This document shows positions 37,100 through 46,604 of a DNA stretch of 64,000 nt, one piece after another (the stretch's first letter is position 1; every line of letters starts with the position of its first letter). The notes beneath the pieces are model-generated. The model was given only the letters and a program-made list of their open reading frames with translations. It searched no databases and was not told where the DNA came from. This DNA comes from Herminiimonas sp. GTDB lineage: Bacteria; Pseudomonadota; Gammaproteobacteria; Burkholderiales; Burkholderiaceae_D. The DNA lies in NCBI GenBank assembly GCA_028292265.1, contig JAQGMR010000071.1, positions 1 through 64,000 of the forward strand, read 5' to 3'. The position numbers and the translations under genes are program-made.

Positions 37100-37286
37100 C
37101 TGTCGGACAGTGGACTGTCATCACTTGCACGGCTTCCCGATTTGCGGCGCGCGGAATCGGCGTCGCAGCACGTCAGCGCGGGGGAGGGCGCTGCCGGCCA
37201 TACCGGTGCAAGAGTCGAGTGAATGCATGAACCCATGTTAGGGCCTTTCACCCGCTCCGTCAAAAACTTTGTGCCGCGCGCCATGC

Positions 37287-38342
37287 TCATGGCTGCGCGG
37301 CTGGCAAGTCTGCAACCAGGTCCGCTTCGGAAGTGAAGGCATCCGCGTAGAACTCGTCCGGCGGCAAGCCGCACTTCCCAATGAAGTCGCGCCGCGCCGC
37401 GTCGACCATGGCTGGCGCGCCACAGGCATACACCTGGTGTCCGGACAAATCAGGCAGGTCCTGCATCACGGCTTGATGGACAAAACCGGTGCGGCCTTGC
37501 CACGCGTCTTCTGGCTGGGGATCGGAAATCACCGGCACAAAACGAAAGTTCGCAAGATTCGGGACCGGGCTCGCCCATTCTTCGCAGAGTCCGCTCATGT
37601 ACAGGTCAGATGGACGGCGGCCGCCCCAGTAAAGCACCATCGGCCGGGTCGAGCCGGTATCAAGCGCGTGCTCCACCATAGCCTTGATGGGCGCAAAGCC
37701 GGTGCCGGATGCAAGTAGCACAATCGGCTTGTCGGAATCTTCGCGCAGGAAGAAGGTGCCAAGCGGACCTTCGAAGCGCAGGATGTCACGCTCCTTCATG
37801 GCGTTAAAAACATGGTCAGTGAATATCCCACCGGGCAGGTGCCGAATGTGCAGCGTCAGCTGGGTATCCTGGCGCGGCGCATTCGCCATGCTGTAACTGC
37901 GCCGCTTGCCATCCTTGAGCATGAATTCGATGTACTGGCCGGCGCGGTATTGCATCCGCTCGTTGGCCGGCAACTGCAGCGTCATGACGATCACGTCATC
38001 GGTGACGCGGTCAAGCCTGGTAACGCGGGTCGGAATTTTCTTGATCGGAAATTCGCCAATGCCGAGCACTTCACGCGCTTCAATCTGAATGTCGGCATGC
38101 GGTCTGGCGCAGCAGAACAGGGCCAGGCCGCTTTCTTCTTCGGCGACCGAAAGCGCCTTTTCCTGATGCGCCCCATGCGTAATCTGGCCTGAAATCAGCC
38201 GGCCCTTGCAACTGCCACATGCTCCGTTCTTGCAACCGTATGGCAAGCCCACGCCCTGTCGGATAGCCGCGGCCAATACTGTTTCACCGTCCTCGCAGGC
38301 GAATTGTCGCCCGCTTGGCAGAACGGTCACTTGAAAGCTCAT
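37287..38342 (-). CDS. CDP-6-deoxy-3,4-glucoseen-reductase-like iron-sulfur flavoprotein
   Basis: The 351-residue protein has an N-terminal [2Fe-2S] ferredoxin domain with YGCKNGACGSCKGRL and a fourth cysteine in FCCARP. An FAD domain follows with RRSYSMAN. The C-terminal NAD domain has LLASGTGFAPIKAMVEHAL and ends near ADAFTSEAD. The architecture matches AscD/E3-type reductases as well as many betaproteobacterial oxygenase reductases. No dideoxysugar genes surround it, so its partner is unknown. The ATG at 38342 is chosen; longer upstream frame lacks homology. Only 12 bases separate it from the divergent start at 38355. Confidence 0.9.
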   Translation of the reverse strand: MSFQVTVLPSGRQFACEDGETVLAAAIRQGVGLPYGCKNGACGSCKGRLISGQITHGAHQEKALSVAEEESGLALFCCARPHADIQIEAREVLGIGEFPIKKIPTRVTRLDRVTDDVIVMTLQLPANERMQYRAGQYIEFMLKDGKRRSYSMANAPRQDTQLTLHIRHLPGGIFTDHVFNAMKERDILRFEGPLGTFFLREDSDKPIVLLASGTGFAPIKAMVEHALDTGSTRPMVLYWGGRRPSDLYMSGLCEEWASPVPNLANFRFVPVISDPQPEDAWQGRTGFVHQAVMQDLPDLSGHQVYACGAPAMVDAARRDFIGKCGLPPDEFYADAFTSEADLVADLPAAQP

Positions 38343-38354
38343 ACAATTCCAGTA

Positions 38355-39254
38355 ATGAAAAATAAGGTGGCGCAAAAATTGGGAAGGCCACGTTTGCTGA
38401 TCCTTGGATGCGGCGATGTCGGCATGCGACTCCTGCCATTGCTGTGCGAGCGCTTTCGCATCTTTGCCGTCACCAGCACGCCGGCGCGGCGTGCGGCCCT
38501 GCGTGCCGCCGGGGCCATTCCCATCACAGCGGATCTCGACAGACCGCACACGCTCGCTCGCCTGGGGCGCCTGGCAACCAGCATCGTGCATCTGGCCCCT
38601 CCGCAACCAGAGGGAACTACCGACCGGCGCACCCGCAATCTCGCTGCCATTTTACCCGACGGGGCAAGCCTCGTTTATGTGAGCACCACAGGGGTCTATG
38701 GCGACTGCGCGGGCCAGTGGCTGGATGAATCGCATCCCGTGCGCCCGGCCAATGCGCGAGCAATGCGCCGCGTCGACGCCGAAACCGCGCTGCGGGCATG
38801 GGCTCGGCGCTCAAGTTCCCGCCTCGCGATTGTGCGGGTCCCTGGCATCTACGCAGCAAACCGGCTACCTGTCGAGCGACTGCGGAAGGGCACGCCGGCC
38901 CTGCGCCCCGAGGACGATGTCTTTACCAACCACATTCATGCCGACGACCTTGCGGCCATCATTGTCCGCGCGCTGTTTCATGGGGCGCCAAACCGGGTGT
39001 ATCACGCGGTCGACGACAGCGACATGAAGATGGCTGAGTACTTCGACGCAGTAGCCGATGCAATGCGCCTGGAGCGGCCGCCGCGCGTGGCGCGCGAAGT
39101 GCTGCGCGCGGCGGTTTCGCCGATGATGCTTTCCTTCATGTCGGAGTCGCGCAGGCTGCGCAACGCGCGCATAAAGGTAGAGCTCGGGATGCGGCTGGCT
39201 TATCCAACGGTGCGTGACGCATTGGAAAAGATGGTGGCGGCAAATCAGTCCTGA
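38355..39254 (+). CDS. YeeZ-like extended SDR, NAD(P)-dependent epimerase/dehydratase family
   Basis: The 299-residue protein has an N-terminal Rossmann loop, LLILGCGDVGMRLLPLL, then LVYVSTTGVYGDCAGQWLDE where the SDR catalytic Tyr normally falls, and a C-terminal DDVFTNHIHADDLAAI. It is similar to E. coli YeeZ, of unknown function. It starts 12 bases from the divergent iron-sulfur flavoprotein start, so the promoters must overlap the neighbouring coding region. The ATG at 38355 is used rather than an upstream one at 38304 that would overlap that gene. Confidence 0.85.
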   Translation: MKNKVAQKLGRPRLLILGCGDVGMRLLPLLCERFRIFAVTSTPARRAALRAAGAIPITADLDRPHTLARLGRLATSIVHLAPPQPEGTTDRRTRNLAAILPDGASLVYVSTTGVYGDCAGQWLDESHPVRPANARAMRRVDAETALRAWARRSSSRLAIVRVPGIYAANRLPVERLRKGTPALRPEDDVFTNHIHADDLAAIIVRALFHGAPNRVYHAVDDSDMKMAEYFDAVADAMRLERPPRVAREVLRAAVSPMMLSFMSESRRLRNARIKVELGMRLAYPTVRDALEKMVAANQS

Positions 39255-39499
39255 CCGCATGGCGCCCGCAGCATGCGCACTGGCGGCAATCCATTGATTC
39301 TTCACGGTCCTGTCACTTGCCAAAGAGCGGGCTATCGGCCGTGCAAGCTGTAATCCCGACCGACAACGCTTCTTCGTAAACTCCACAGTAGTGCGGTAAT
39401 CTGGGTCCGGCCGTAAAGAGCGATGCACAAAATGATGCGCACCAAGGCCAAGCTCAGCCTTTCGGCGTCATCCACAACCACTATAAGAACGGAGATTGC

Positions 39500-40471
39500 A
39501 TGAAAAATCTATTACGTATTGCCGTGACTGCGGCAGCCCTGGTCGCCAGCACGGCCATGGCACAAAGCTATCCTACCCGAGCTATCACCATGGTCATTCC
39601 CTTCGCAGCCGGTGGCCCAACCGATGTGGTCGGCCGCCTGCTTGCGCAGTCGATGAGCAAGACGCTGGGCCAGCAGGTTATCGTCGAGAATACTGTCGGC
39701 GCCGGTGGCACGATTGCGGCGACACGGGTCGCCCGTGCGGCACCCGACGGTTACACCGTTTTGCTGCATCACATCGGTCATTCAACCGCACCGAGCCTGT
39801 ATCGCAAATTGCCGTATGACGCGCTCAACGGATTCGAGACGTTGGGCCTGGTAACCGACGTGCCGATGACAGTGGTGGCCAAAGGGAATTTTCAGGCCAA
39901 GGACTTTGCCGACCTGGTCCGGAACATCAAGGCCAATCAGGAAAAAATCAATCTGGCCAACGCCGGGACTGGCTCGGCGTCCCATCTGTGCGGATTGCTG
40001 TTTCAGGATGCCATCGGCGTCAAGATCACGACGATTCCTTACAAGGGAACTGCGCCTGCAATGAACGACCTGTTAGGCGGTCAGGTCGACCTCATGTGCG
40101 ACCAGACCACTAACACGACCACCTATATCAAGTCAGGCAAGATCAAGGCGTATGCGGTCACCGTTCCGAAGCGGCTGGCGGTGCTGCCGGACGTACCGAC
40201 GACCCGGGAAGCGGGCCTGCCGGCGTTCGAAGTCGCCGTCTGGCACGGCTTGTATGCGCCCAAGGGCACGTCGGCAGAAGTGGTCTCCAAGTTGAATAAC
40301 GCATTGAAGGTGGCGCTCAAGGACCCCGTGGTAATTGAGCGCTTTGCCGGTCTGGGTACCGAGCCGGTCGCGCAAAACAGGGCGACGCCGGAAGTTCACA
40401 AGCAGTTTCTAACGGCCGAAATCGCCAAATGGAAGAGCGTGATGGAGAAGGCAGGGGTCCAGCCGGAATAG
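39500..40471 (+). CDS. Bug-family (tripartite tricarboxylate-type) periplasmic binding protein
   Basis: The 323-residue protein has a signal peptide (residues 1-22, ending in AMA) and the Bug/TctC signature YPTRAITMVIPFAAGGPTDVVGR, followed by VENTVGAGGTIAATRVARA. Bug proteins bind carboxylates or amides in the periplasm and are greatly expanded in Burkholderiales. No tctA/tctB permease genes are adjacent, as is common for orphan Bug proteins. The ligand cannot be predicted. A strong hairpin follows at 40485-40528. Confidence 0.95.
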   Translation: MKNLLRIAVTAAALVASTAMAQSYPTRAITMVIPFAAGGPTDVVGRLLAQSMSKTLGQQVIVENTVGAGGTIAATRVARAAPDGYTVLLHHIGHSTAPSLYRKLPYDALNGFETLGLVTDVPMTVVAKGNFQAKDFADLVRNIKANQEKINLANAGTGSASHLCGLLFQDAIGVKITTIPYKGTAPAMNDLLGGQVDLMCDQTTNTTTYIKSGKIKAYAVTVPKRLAVLPDVPTTREAGLPAFEVAVWHGLYAPKGTSAEVVSKLNNALKVALKDPVVIERFAGLGTEPVAQNRATPEVHKQFLTAEIAKWKSVMEKAGVQPE

Positions 40472-40484
40472 AACATCCTGAGAC

Positions 40485-40528
40485 TGCAGAGCGCCCGGAA
40501 AAAATCAAGAGTAGCCGGGCGCTCTGCA
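40485..40528 (+). terminator. Strong inverted repeat downstream of the Bug gene (probable terminator)
   Basis: TGCAGAGCGCCCGG (40485-40498) is perfectly complementary to CCGGGCGCTCTGCA (40515-40528), giving a 14-bp stem with a 16-nt loop. It lies 14 bases past the Bug stop, between convergent genes. The bases after the stem (AGCTTTTA) are only weakly U-rich. Confidence 0.75.
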
Positions 40529-40612
40529 AGCTTTTAAGCGCGTTGCGGTCCAAAGCCAGAAAGCCGGACGACCTGCAAGCTTCGTCCAGTCAAGGCAACC
40601 GCGTTTCACGAC

Positions 40613-42424
40613 TCAAGTCAGCGCGGCCGTCACTTTCAACACTTCCTCAGCAGTCGTTACGCCTTCCATGATCTTCAGTGCGCCCGCGATCCGCAACGGC
40701 TTCAAGCCATCCGCCATGGCCTGCCGCCGCAAGGCTCCCATGTCGGTCTGTGGCTGGATCAACTGCGAAAACTGCTGGGACACCGTCAGCAGCTCATACA
40801 GGCCGCTGCGACCACGGTACCCAGTCTGGCGACACTCCGGGCATCCGACCGGGCGGTAGATCGTCTTGGGCCGTTCCAGCGGCCATTCTTCGGAGAGTGC
40901 TTTCCAGATATCGTTGGGTAGCTCGCCGCCCGGCGCTTTGCAGTGCGTGCACAGCGTGCGCACAAGGCGCTGCGCCATGATGCCGATCAGCGTGGCTTCC
41001 AGCAGGTAGTACGGCACGCCCAGTTCAAGCAGTCGCATGACTGCTGATGGCGCGTCGTTGGTGTGCAGCGTCGATAGAACCAGGTGGCCCGTCAGCGCCG
41101 CCTGGATTGCCATCTCCGCGGTTTCCAGGTCGCGGATCTCGCCGACCATGATGATGTCCGGGTCCTGCCGCATCAGAGAACGAACACCGTCCGCGAAGGA
41201 GAGGTCGATGCCGTGCTGGACCTGCATCTGGTTGAATGCGGGTTCGACCATCTCAATCGGGTCTTCCACCGTGCAGACGTTCACGTCCGGCGTCGCGAGT
41301 GATTTCAGCGTCGTGTAAAGCGTGGTGGTCTTGCCGGACCCAGTCGGGCCAGTTACCAGGATGATGCCGTGCGGGCGTTTCGTCAGGCCGTCCCAGCGTG
41401 CTGCATCTTCAGGCGGAAAACCCAGCTCGGGCAGGGTCTTGACAACCACCTCAGGATCGAAAATGCGCATCACCAGTTTTTCGCCGAACACAGTCGGCAT
41501 GGTGGATAGCCTCAGTTCGATTTCCTGTCCGTTGCTGGTGCGCGTTTTCAGGCGGCCGTCTTGTGGTCGGCGTTTTTCAATCACGTCCATGCGACCGAGC
41601 AGCTTGATGCGCGCAGTCATGGCGATCATGACCACCGCCGGCACCTGGTAAACCTGATGCAGTACGCCATCGATCCGAAAACGCACGGCGCAGAATTCGC
41701 GCTTGGGCTCCAGATGGATGTCGGACGCGCGCTGCTCGAAGGCGTATTGCCAGAGCCAGTCGACGATGTTGACGATGTGCTGGTCGTTCGCGTCAACCTG
41801 CTTGTTGGCTTTGCCCAGTTCAACAAGTTGTTCAAAATTATTGCGCAGGGACAGGTCCTGCCCTGGTGTCTTGTTGGCCCCCTTAATGGAGCGCGCCAGC
41901 GCGAAAAACTGCGTGATGTACTGGGCAATCTCCAGCGGGTTTGCAATCACCAGCCGTACCCGGCGCCGCGAAATTTTTGCGATCTCCGCTTCCCATTCCA
42001 CCTGCATCGGCTCGGCGGTGGCAATCGTTAGCACTTCCGGTGTCAGGTCCACCGGCAGGATATTGAAGCGCGCCGCATAGGTGGCGGACATGACGTCGGC
42101 AACGCGAGTGAAATCAACCTTGAGCGGGTCAATGCGGAAGAAGGGCAGGCCGACCTTGGCGGCCATCCACTCGGTCAGCCATTCCAGCGACAACATAGCA
42201 TGCGGCGGCTGGGCCGAATGCATCTTGCATCGCGCCAGCGCCACCAGCGGATGCATTCTGGTCGGGCTGCTTTTAAGGATATCCTGAGCGACGTTGAAGT
42301 GTGCCCTGGCCTCCGCTTTCAACAGGATCTTGTCGGCGAGCAGCCAGCCCAGTAATTGCTGCAAGTCGAGCGACTTGCCGGCTGCGCGAGCCGGCGGGGC
42401 GACGTCGATGCCGGTTGCGCTCAT
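40613..42424 (-). CDS. GspE/PilB-like secretion/pilus ATPase (orphan)
   Basis: The 603-residue protein has a GspE-II-like N-terminal domain and a P-loop core: Walker A GPTGSGKTTT at residues 359-368, the Asp box DVNVCTVEDPIEMVEP, Walker B GEIRDLETAEMA, and the His box TGHLVLSTLHTND. A zinc tetracysteine (CTHC ... CPEC) follows. Such ATPases power type IV pilus extension or type II secretion. It is not next to pilC/pilD and instead overlaps the spermidine-synthase-like gene by 4 bases (ATGA), so whether it serves the pilus operon of this window is unknown. Confidence 0.92.
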   Translation of the reverse strand: MSATGIDVAPPARAAGKSLDLQQLLGWLLADKILLKAEARAHFNVAQDILKSSPTRMHPLVALARCKMHSAQPPHAMLSLEWLTEWMAAKVGLPFFRIDPLKVDFTRVADVMSATYAARFNILPVDLTPEVLTIATAEPMQVEWEAEIAKISRRRVRLVIANPLEIAQYITQFFALARSIKGANKTPGQDLSLRNNFEQLVELGKANKQVDANDQHIVNIVDWLWQYAFEQRASDIHLEPKREFCAVRFRIDGVLHQVYQVPAVVMIAMTARIKLLGRMDVIEKRRPQDGRLKTRTSNGQEIELRLSTMPTVFGEKLVMRIFDPEVVVKTLPELGFPPEDAARWDGLTKRPHGIILVTGPTGSGKTTTLYTTLKSLATPDVNVCTVEDPIEMVEPAFNQMQVQHGIDLSFADGVRSLMRQDPDIIMVGEIRDLETAEMAIQAALTGHLVLSTLHTNDAPSAVMRLLELGVPYYLLEATLIGIMAQRLVRTLCTHCKAPGGELPNDIWKALSEEWPLERPKTIYRPVGCPECRQTGYRGRSGLYELLTVSQQFSQLIQPQTDMGALRRQAMADGLKPLRIAGALKIMEGVTTAEEVLKVTAALT

Positions 42425-43251
42425 AGTTCATTCCAATGCTTGATGCCGTTCACCCAGGAGCGGGCGCGAAGACCGGTCGACTCGCGGATGCGGGCCGCCC
42501 GCGCATACAACGCCGGGAAGTCGAGAGTCGGCATGCTCCGAAAACCAAGGGCGACGATATTGCCGTCATGGACCTCGGGCAGGCAGATCACTTCCTCAAA
42601 GGCTTCGCGCATGGCCCGCACGTTCTTGAGATAGCTTGGATGGTCGCCAAAGAGGTTGACCGTTGCAATGCCGTCGGGGCCAAGACAGGCGTTGCAGGCA
42701 GCATAGAAGGCAGGGGAATCGAGCATCGGACCACGCGCCGTTGCGTCATACAGGTCGATCTGCAAGGCGTCTACCGTGCCGTGATTGGCGCGATCATTGA
42801 CGAAATCCATGGCGTCCATCTCAAGTACAGTCAGGCGCTCATCATTGGGCGGAAGCTTGAACATGCTTTCGCAAATGCCGATGACGGCCGGATTCAATTC
42901 GACCGCGGTCACGCGCGCCTGGGGGAAATGGCGGTAACTGAATTTGGTCAGAGCCCCGGCGCCCAGGCCAAGCTGCACAACATGAAGCGGATGTTCAACG
43001 TCGTTGAAAAGCATCCAGGCCATCATCTGCTGCGCGTATTCGAGTTCCGGCCAGTCGGGCTTGCGAAGGCGCATCGCGCCCTGAACCCATTCGGTGCCGA
43101 AATGAAGATAGCGAACGCCATCCATTTCCGAAACGGTCACCGGTGCAAACTTCGGTTTCCGGCCAGTGCGTGGCGCACGCTCTTTGGGGGCTGCGCGACG
43201 CTGACCGCGTAGCGATTCCTCTTTTTCAATGGATTTGCGTTTGATGAGCAT
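42421..43251 (-). CDS. Spermidine-synthase-like methyltransferase-fold protein
   Basis: The 276-residue protein carries the nucleoside-binding loop VVQLGLGAGALTKFSYRHFP and the acidic VTAVELNPAVIGICESMF followed by VLEMDAMDFVND, as in the spermidine-synthase/putrescine aminopropyltransferase fold. The N-terminal 40 residues are highly basic and not part of the fold. It lacks the full speE gatekeeping motifs, so polyamine synthesis is not certain. The start is ambiguous: ATG at 43251 is used, with ATG at 43275 and TTG at 43302 possible. Its stop overlaps the ATPase start. Confidence 0.82.
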   Translation of the reverse strand: MLIKRKSIEKEESLRGQRRAAPKERAPRTGRKPKFAPVTVSEMDGVRYLHFGTEWVQGAMRLRKPDWPELEYAQQMMAWMLFNDVEHPLHVVQLGLGAGALTKFSYRHFPQARVTAVELNPAVIGICESMFKLPPNDERLTVLEMDAMDFVNDRANHGTVDALQIDLYDATARGPMLDSPAFYAACNACLGPDGIATVNLFGDHPSYLKNVRAMREAFEEVICLPEVHDGNIVALGFRSMPTLDFPALYARAARIRESTGLRARSWVNGIKHWNEL

Positions 43252-43546
43252 CGGAGCCTTGTGTCGTCGCAGCATTATCAGGTGCGGCTTCGGCTTGTAC
43301 AAGGATTTCGCGCGGTCGTTAAGGCTCTCGGCAGGTCGAACCGCGCCGATGGGAGGGTGCTGCTCGCTGTGGCGTTGTCAGATACACTTCGATTTCTCAT
43401 CCGGGCGGAAGGCTGCCCGGCGCGTCGGGGTCAGCGCGGACGTGGGACAGGGCCTTTAATATTCGCATCACAGCACCTGGGGGTTTCGGAACGAACCGGA
43501 GCGCAACCCCTTAACTATTTGGCAGTTGGATACAGAGGAGACAGAC

Positions 43547-44296
43547 ATGGCAAAAAAGGTGATGGTCATCACGGGAGGTAGTCGTGGCATCGGTGCGGCA
43601 ACCGCGCAACTTGCGGCAAGCCGTGGGTATGCAGTCTGCATCAGCTATGTGAGCAACGCCTCGGCGGCGGCTGATATTGTCCGCGCGATAGAAAACGTGG
43701 ACGGGCAGGCGATTGCCGTTCGTGCCGACGTTGCGCGGGAGGAGGATGTGCTTGGTCTGTTCGAAGCCTGCGATGAGGCGTTCGGGCCTGTTACAGCGTT
43801 GGTGAACAACGCCGGCGTCCTGGATAAAGCGACACGAGTCGACGAAATGACAGCGGAGCGGCTCAATCGCATCTTCATCACCAACATTACCGGCAGTTTT
43901 CTTTGTGCCCGTGAAGCGATTCGCCGCATGTCGCACAAGCATGGCGGACAGGGCGGCGCAATCGTCAATCTTTCGTCCGCCGCTGCGCGCCTTGGCGGCC
44001 CGGGCGAATACGTCGACTATGCCGCATCGAAAGGTGCGATCGATACCATGACGATCGGGCTTGCGAAAGAAGTCGCCGCTGAAGGCATTCGCGTCAACGC
44101 CGTACGGCCGGGCGTGATCTATACTGATATTCACGCCAGCGGCGGCGAACCAGGACGTGTCGACCGCCTTAAGGACATGGTGCCAATGAAGCGCGGCGGT
44201 GACGCCTTTGAAGTGGCGCGCACCATTCTTTGGCTGCTGTCGGAAGAGGCGTCCTACACCACCGGCGCGCTGGTTGATGTCACCGGCGGACGGTAA
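43547..44296 (+). CDS. SDR-family oxidoreductase (FabG-like)
   Basis: The 249-residue classical SDR has the cofactor loop VITGGSRGIGAATAQLA, the NNAG motif (LVNNAGVLD), the catalytic Ser in IVNLSSAAARLG, and YAASKGAIDTM with the catalytic Tyr/Lys. A GAGGAG ribosome-binding site supports the ATG at 43547 over one at 43526. It resembles glucose-1-dehydrogenase or sugar-oxidoreductase type SDRs; the substrate is unknown. The Mpo1-like gene follows after 29 bases. Confidence 0.92.
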   Translation: MAKKVMVITGGSRGIGAATAQLAASRGYAVCISYVSNASAAADIVRAIENVDGQAIAVRADVAREEDVLGLFEACDEAFGPVTALVNNAGVLDKATRVDEMTAERLNRIFITNITGSFLCAREAIRRMSHKHGGQGGAIVNLSSAAARLGGPGEYVDYAASKGAIDTMTIGLAKEVAAEGIRVNAVRPGVIYTDIHASGGEPGRVDRLKDMVPMKRGGDAFEVARTILWLLSEEASYTTGALVDVTGGR

Positions 44297-44325
44297 ATCT
44301 TAAGCTTGACCAACGGAGGTGCAGC

Positions 44326-44808
44326 ATGGCAACCACGGATCAAAGCAAGGAAGTCGGCGCCGGTTCAGCCGCAACTGGGGCGCGCGCGGTCGATGCGCTG
44401 CTTGAAGCGTATTCGGTCAGCCACCGCAATCACACCAATGAGCTGATCCATGTGGTTTGCGTGCCTGCAATCGCGTTCTCTTTCCTCGGACTTCTGTGGG
44501 CGGTACATCCGCTTGCGGCGTTCCTCGTCGTCGCGCTTTCACTTGTCTACTATGCGCGGCTCTCCGTACCCCTGGCTCTCGGCATGCTGCTAATGTCCGG
44601 CGCCATGCTGGTTCTGCTGGCATTGATTCCGCCGTCACAACTGGTGCTCGTGTCGGTCGTCGTTTTCGTGGTCGCCTGGATCGGCCAGTTCATTGGGCAC
44701 GCGATCGAAGGCCGCAAACCCTCGTTCTTCGACGATCTGCGTTTCCTCTTGATCGGACCGCTCTTTGTTCTCGGCTTTCTCTACCGCCGCGCCCGGATTG
44801 CTTACTAG
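44326..44808 (+). CDS. Mpo1-like (DUF962) membrane protein
   Basis: The 160-residue protein has the family signature SHRNHTNELIHVVCVPAIAFS with conserved His residues and four hydrophobic segments between about residues 40 and 150. Yeast Mpo1 is a 2-hydroxy fatty acid dioxygenase that uses iron bound by such histidines; whether the bacterial protein has that activity is unproven. A GGAGGTG ribosome-binding site precedes the ATG. The following PanE-like gene overlaps its 3' end in another frame. Confidence 0.88.
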   Translation: MATTDQSKEVGAGSAATGARAVDALLEAYSVSHRNHTNELIHVVCVPAIAFSFLGLLWAVHPLAAFLVVALSLVYYARLSVPLALGMLLMSGAMLVLLALIPPSQLVLVSVVVFVVAWIGQFIGHAIEGRKPSFFDDLRFLLIGPLFVLGFLYRRARIAY

Positions 44809-45877
44809 GGGCCTGCGGGCGCGACAAAGCGTCGCCATATTCGGCGCTGGCTCGATTGGCGCCTTCGTGGGCGGCATGCTTATCGCAGCCGGCGTCGATG
44901 TGGTCCTGGTCGGAAGGCAGCGCATGCAACAACGCATTGCGCGCCATGGCCTCCTGCTTTCTGACTTGAACGGCACCAACCTTCGGCTGGCACCAGCGAG
45001 CATTCCCTTTTTCACCGATCCAAGCGTGCTGAAGGATGTCGGCCTGATCCTCGTCACGGTAAAAAGTGCAGACACGCGGACGGCGGGAGAGCTCATCGGA
45101 TTGCACGCGAAATCATCGACCATCGTCGTGAGCCTGCAAAACGGCATTGGCAATGCAGAGACCTTGCGTGCTGTCCTGCCAGGCTGGAAGGTCTTGGCAG
45201 GCATGGTGCCATTCAACGTGGTGCAAACCGAAGATGGCCGCGTGCATCGCGGGACCGAGGGCGCCATGATGGTCGAGCCCGACCCGGACCTGAGCAACTG
45301 GCTGCCGCTATTCCGCAGCGCCGGATTGCCTTTCGTCGTCAATGGGGAGTTTGAATCAGTCCTGTGGGGCAAGCTGCTGCTAAACCTCAATAACGCCGTT
45401 AATGCGCTGTCCGGCGTGCCACTCACAACAGAACTGTCCCAACGGAGTTACCGGCGCAGCCTGGCGTTGCTGATGGCCGAGACGCTGAAACTGTTGGCCG
45501 CGGCGGGTATCAATCCGGCGAAGCTTGGCAAGTTGCCGCCGTGGCTGGTTCCGCATGTCTTGAGGCTTCCGGACTTGTTGTTCCGGCGGATCGCCGGGGC
45601 CATGTTGCGGATAGATCCGCAAGCCCGCTCGTCGATGTGGGAAGACCTCCAGAGCGGTCGCAAGACCGAGATTGACTACATCAATGGCGCCGTGGTGCGG
45701 CTTGCGGAATCGGTGGGGCGAGATGCACCGGTCAATCGTAAAATCATCGCGCTCATACGACGCGTTGAAGCGGGTGGCGGGGCGGAGATGAGCGGGGAAG
45801 ACTTGCTGGTTGCATTGCGTTCCGCGCTGCGCGAACCCGTGCCGCCCGGACCAGTTGCGGCGCGCTTGCCGGACTAA
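44765..45877 (+). CDS. 2-dehydropantoate 2-reductase family protein (PanE/ApbA-like)
   Basis: The protein has the NADP loop VAIFGAGSIGAFVGGMLIAAG, the PanE signature LVTVKSADTRTA, the family lysine and asparagines in LWGKLLLNLNNAVNALSG, and a C-terminal SSMWEDLQSGRKTEIDYING. It may reduce ketopantoate in the coenzyme A pathway, but PanE paralogues are common. No in-frame ATG lies ahead of the Rossmann loop; TTG at 44765, overlapping the Mpo1-like gene by 44 bases, is used here, and TTG at 44798 is equally plausible. Confidence 0.88.
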   Translation: MFSAFSTAAPGLLTRGLRARQSVAIFGAGSIGAFVGGMLIAAGVDVVLVGRQRMQQRIARHGLLLSDLNGTNLRLAPASIPFFTDPSVLKDVGLILVTVKSADTRTAGELIGLHAKSSTIVVSLQNGIGNAETLRAVLPGWKVLAGMVPFNVVQTEDGRVHRGTEGAMMVEPDPDLSNWLPLFRSAGLPFVVNGEFESVLWGKLLLNLNNAVNALSGVPLTTELSQRSYRRSLALLMAETLKLLAAAGINPAKLGKLPPWLVPHVLRLPDLLFRRIAGAMLRIDPQARSSMWEDLQSGRKTEIDYINGAVVRLAESVGRDAPVNRKIIALIRRVEAGGGAEMSGEDLLVALRSALREPVPPGPVAARLPD

Positions 45878-45927
45878 GCGGTGCCGATTGCACGACTTAC
45901 TGGCGTACTGACCAGAGGATTTACACC

Positions 45928-46332
45928 ATGCAGATTACGGTAGAGACGAACGTCAAGGCACCGGTTGCAGAAGTCTGGCGAGCATGGACAACACCGGACG
46001 ATATAAAGCAGTGGAACGCGGCCTCGAAGGATTGGCACACCACCATGGCCTCGGTCGACCTGCGCGTTGGCGGCGCCTTTTCATCCCGCATGGAAGCCAG
46101 GGACGGCAGCATGGGGTTCGACTTTGCGGGGACCTACACCAACGTTGTACCGAACGAGTTAATTGAATGCACGCTCGGCGACCGCCGGCTTCGAGTCGAG
46201 TTTATTTCGGGATCGGACGGCGTCATTGTTCGCGAGACATTCGACGCGGAATCAACGCATTCTGTCGAACAGCAAAGACAGGGCTGGCAGGCGATTCTCG
46301 ATAATTTTGCCCGGCATGTTGAAGGGAAATGA
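45928..46332 (+). CDS. SRPBCC/AHSA1-domain protein
   Basis: The 134-residue single-domain protein has the helix-grip fold signature APVAEVWRAWTTPDDIKQWN, then SSRMEARDGSMGFDFAGTY and a C-terminal QQRQGWQAILDNFARHVE helix. Such proteins bind hydrophobic ligands; no specific ligand can be suggested. A GAGGATT ribosome-binding site precedes the ATG. It starts 50 bases after the PanE-like gene and converges with htpG. Confidence 0.9.
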   Translation: MQITVETNVKAPVAEVWRAWTTPDDIKQWNAASKDWHTTMASVDLRVGGAFSSRMEARDGSMGFDFAGTYTNVVPNELIECTLGDRRLRVEFISGSDGVIVRETFDAESTHSVEQQRQGWQAILDNFARHVEGK

Positions 46333-46604
46333 CCTGCTCGCCCGGTTGAGCCGTTTAGGGAGCCGAAGCAGCGGGGTCTTCGGTTCGTCGTCGGACGACT
46401 TCTCTACATGAAACAGCAATGGCAATACGACGGAATCTGTTTTGTCGAGCAAGCTATACCTGTCTAGCATCTCTTTCACAGACCGCTACGGAGAGATGGA
46501 AAGGCGTGGAGACTAGCCACCAGCAGCCACGCTGCCACGACTCGCCTCCACATGCATCTGCAAACTCGTACCGCGGTGCGCCCAGGACCGATCAACCGCG
46601 AGCC

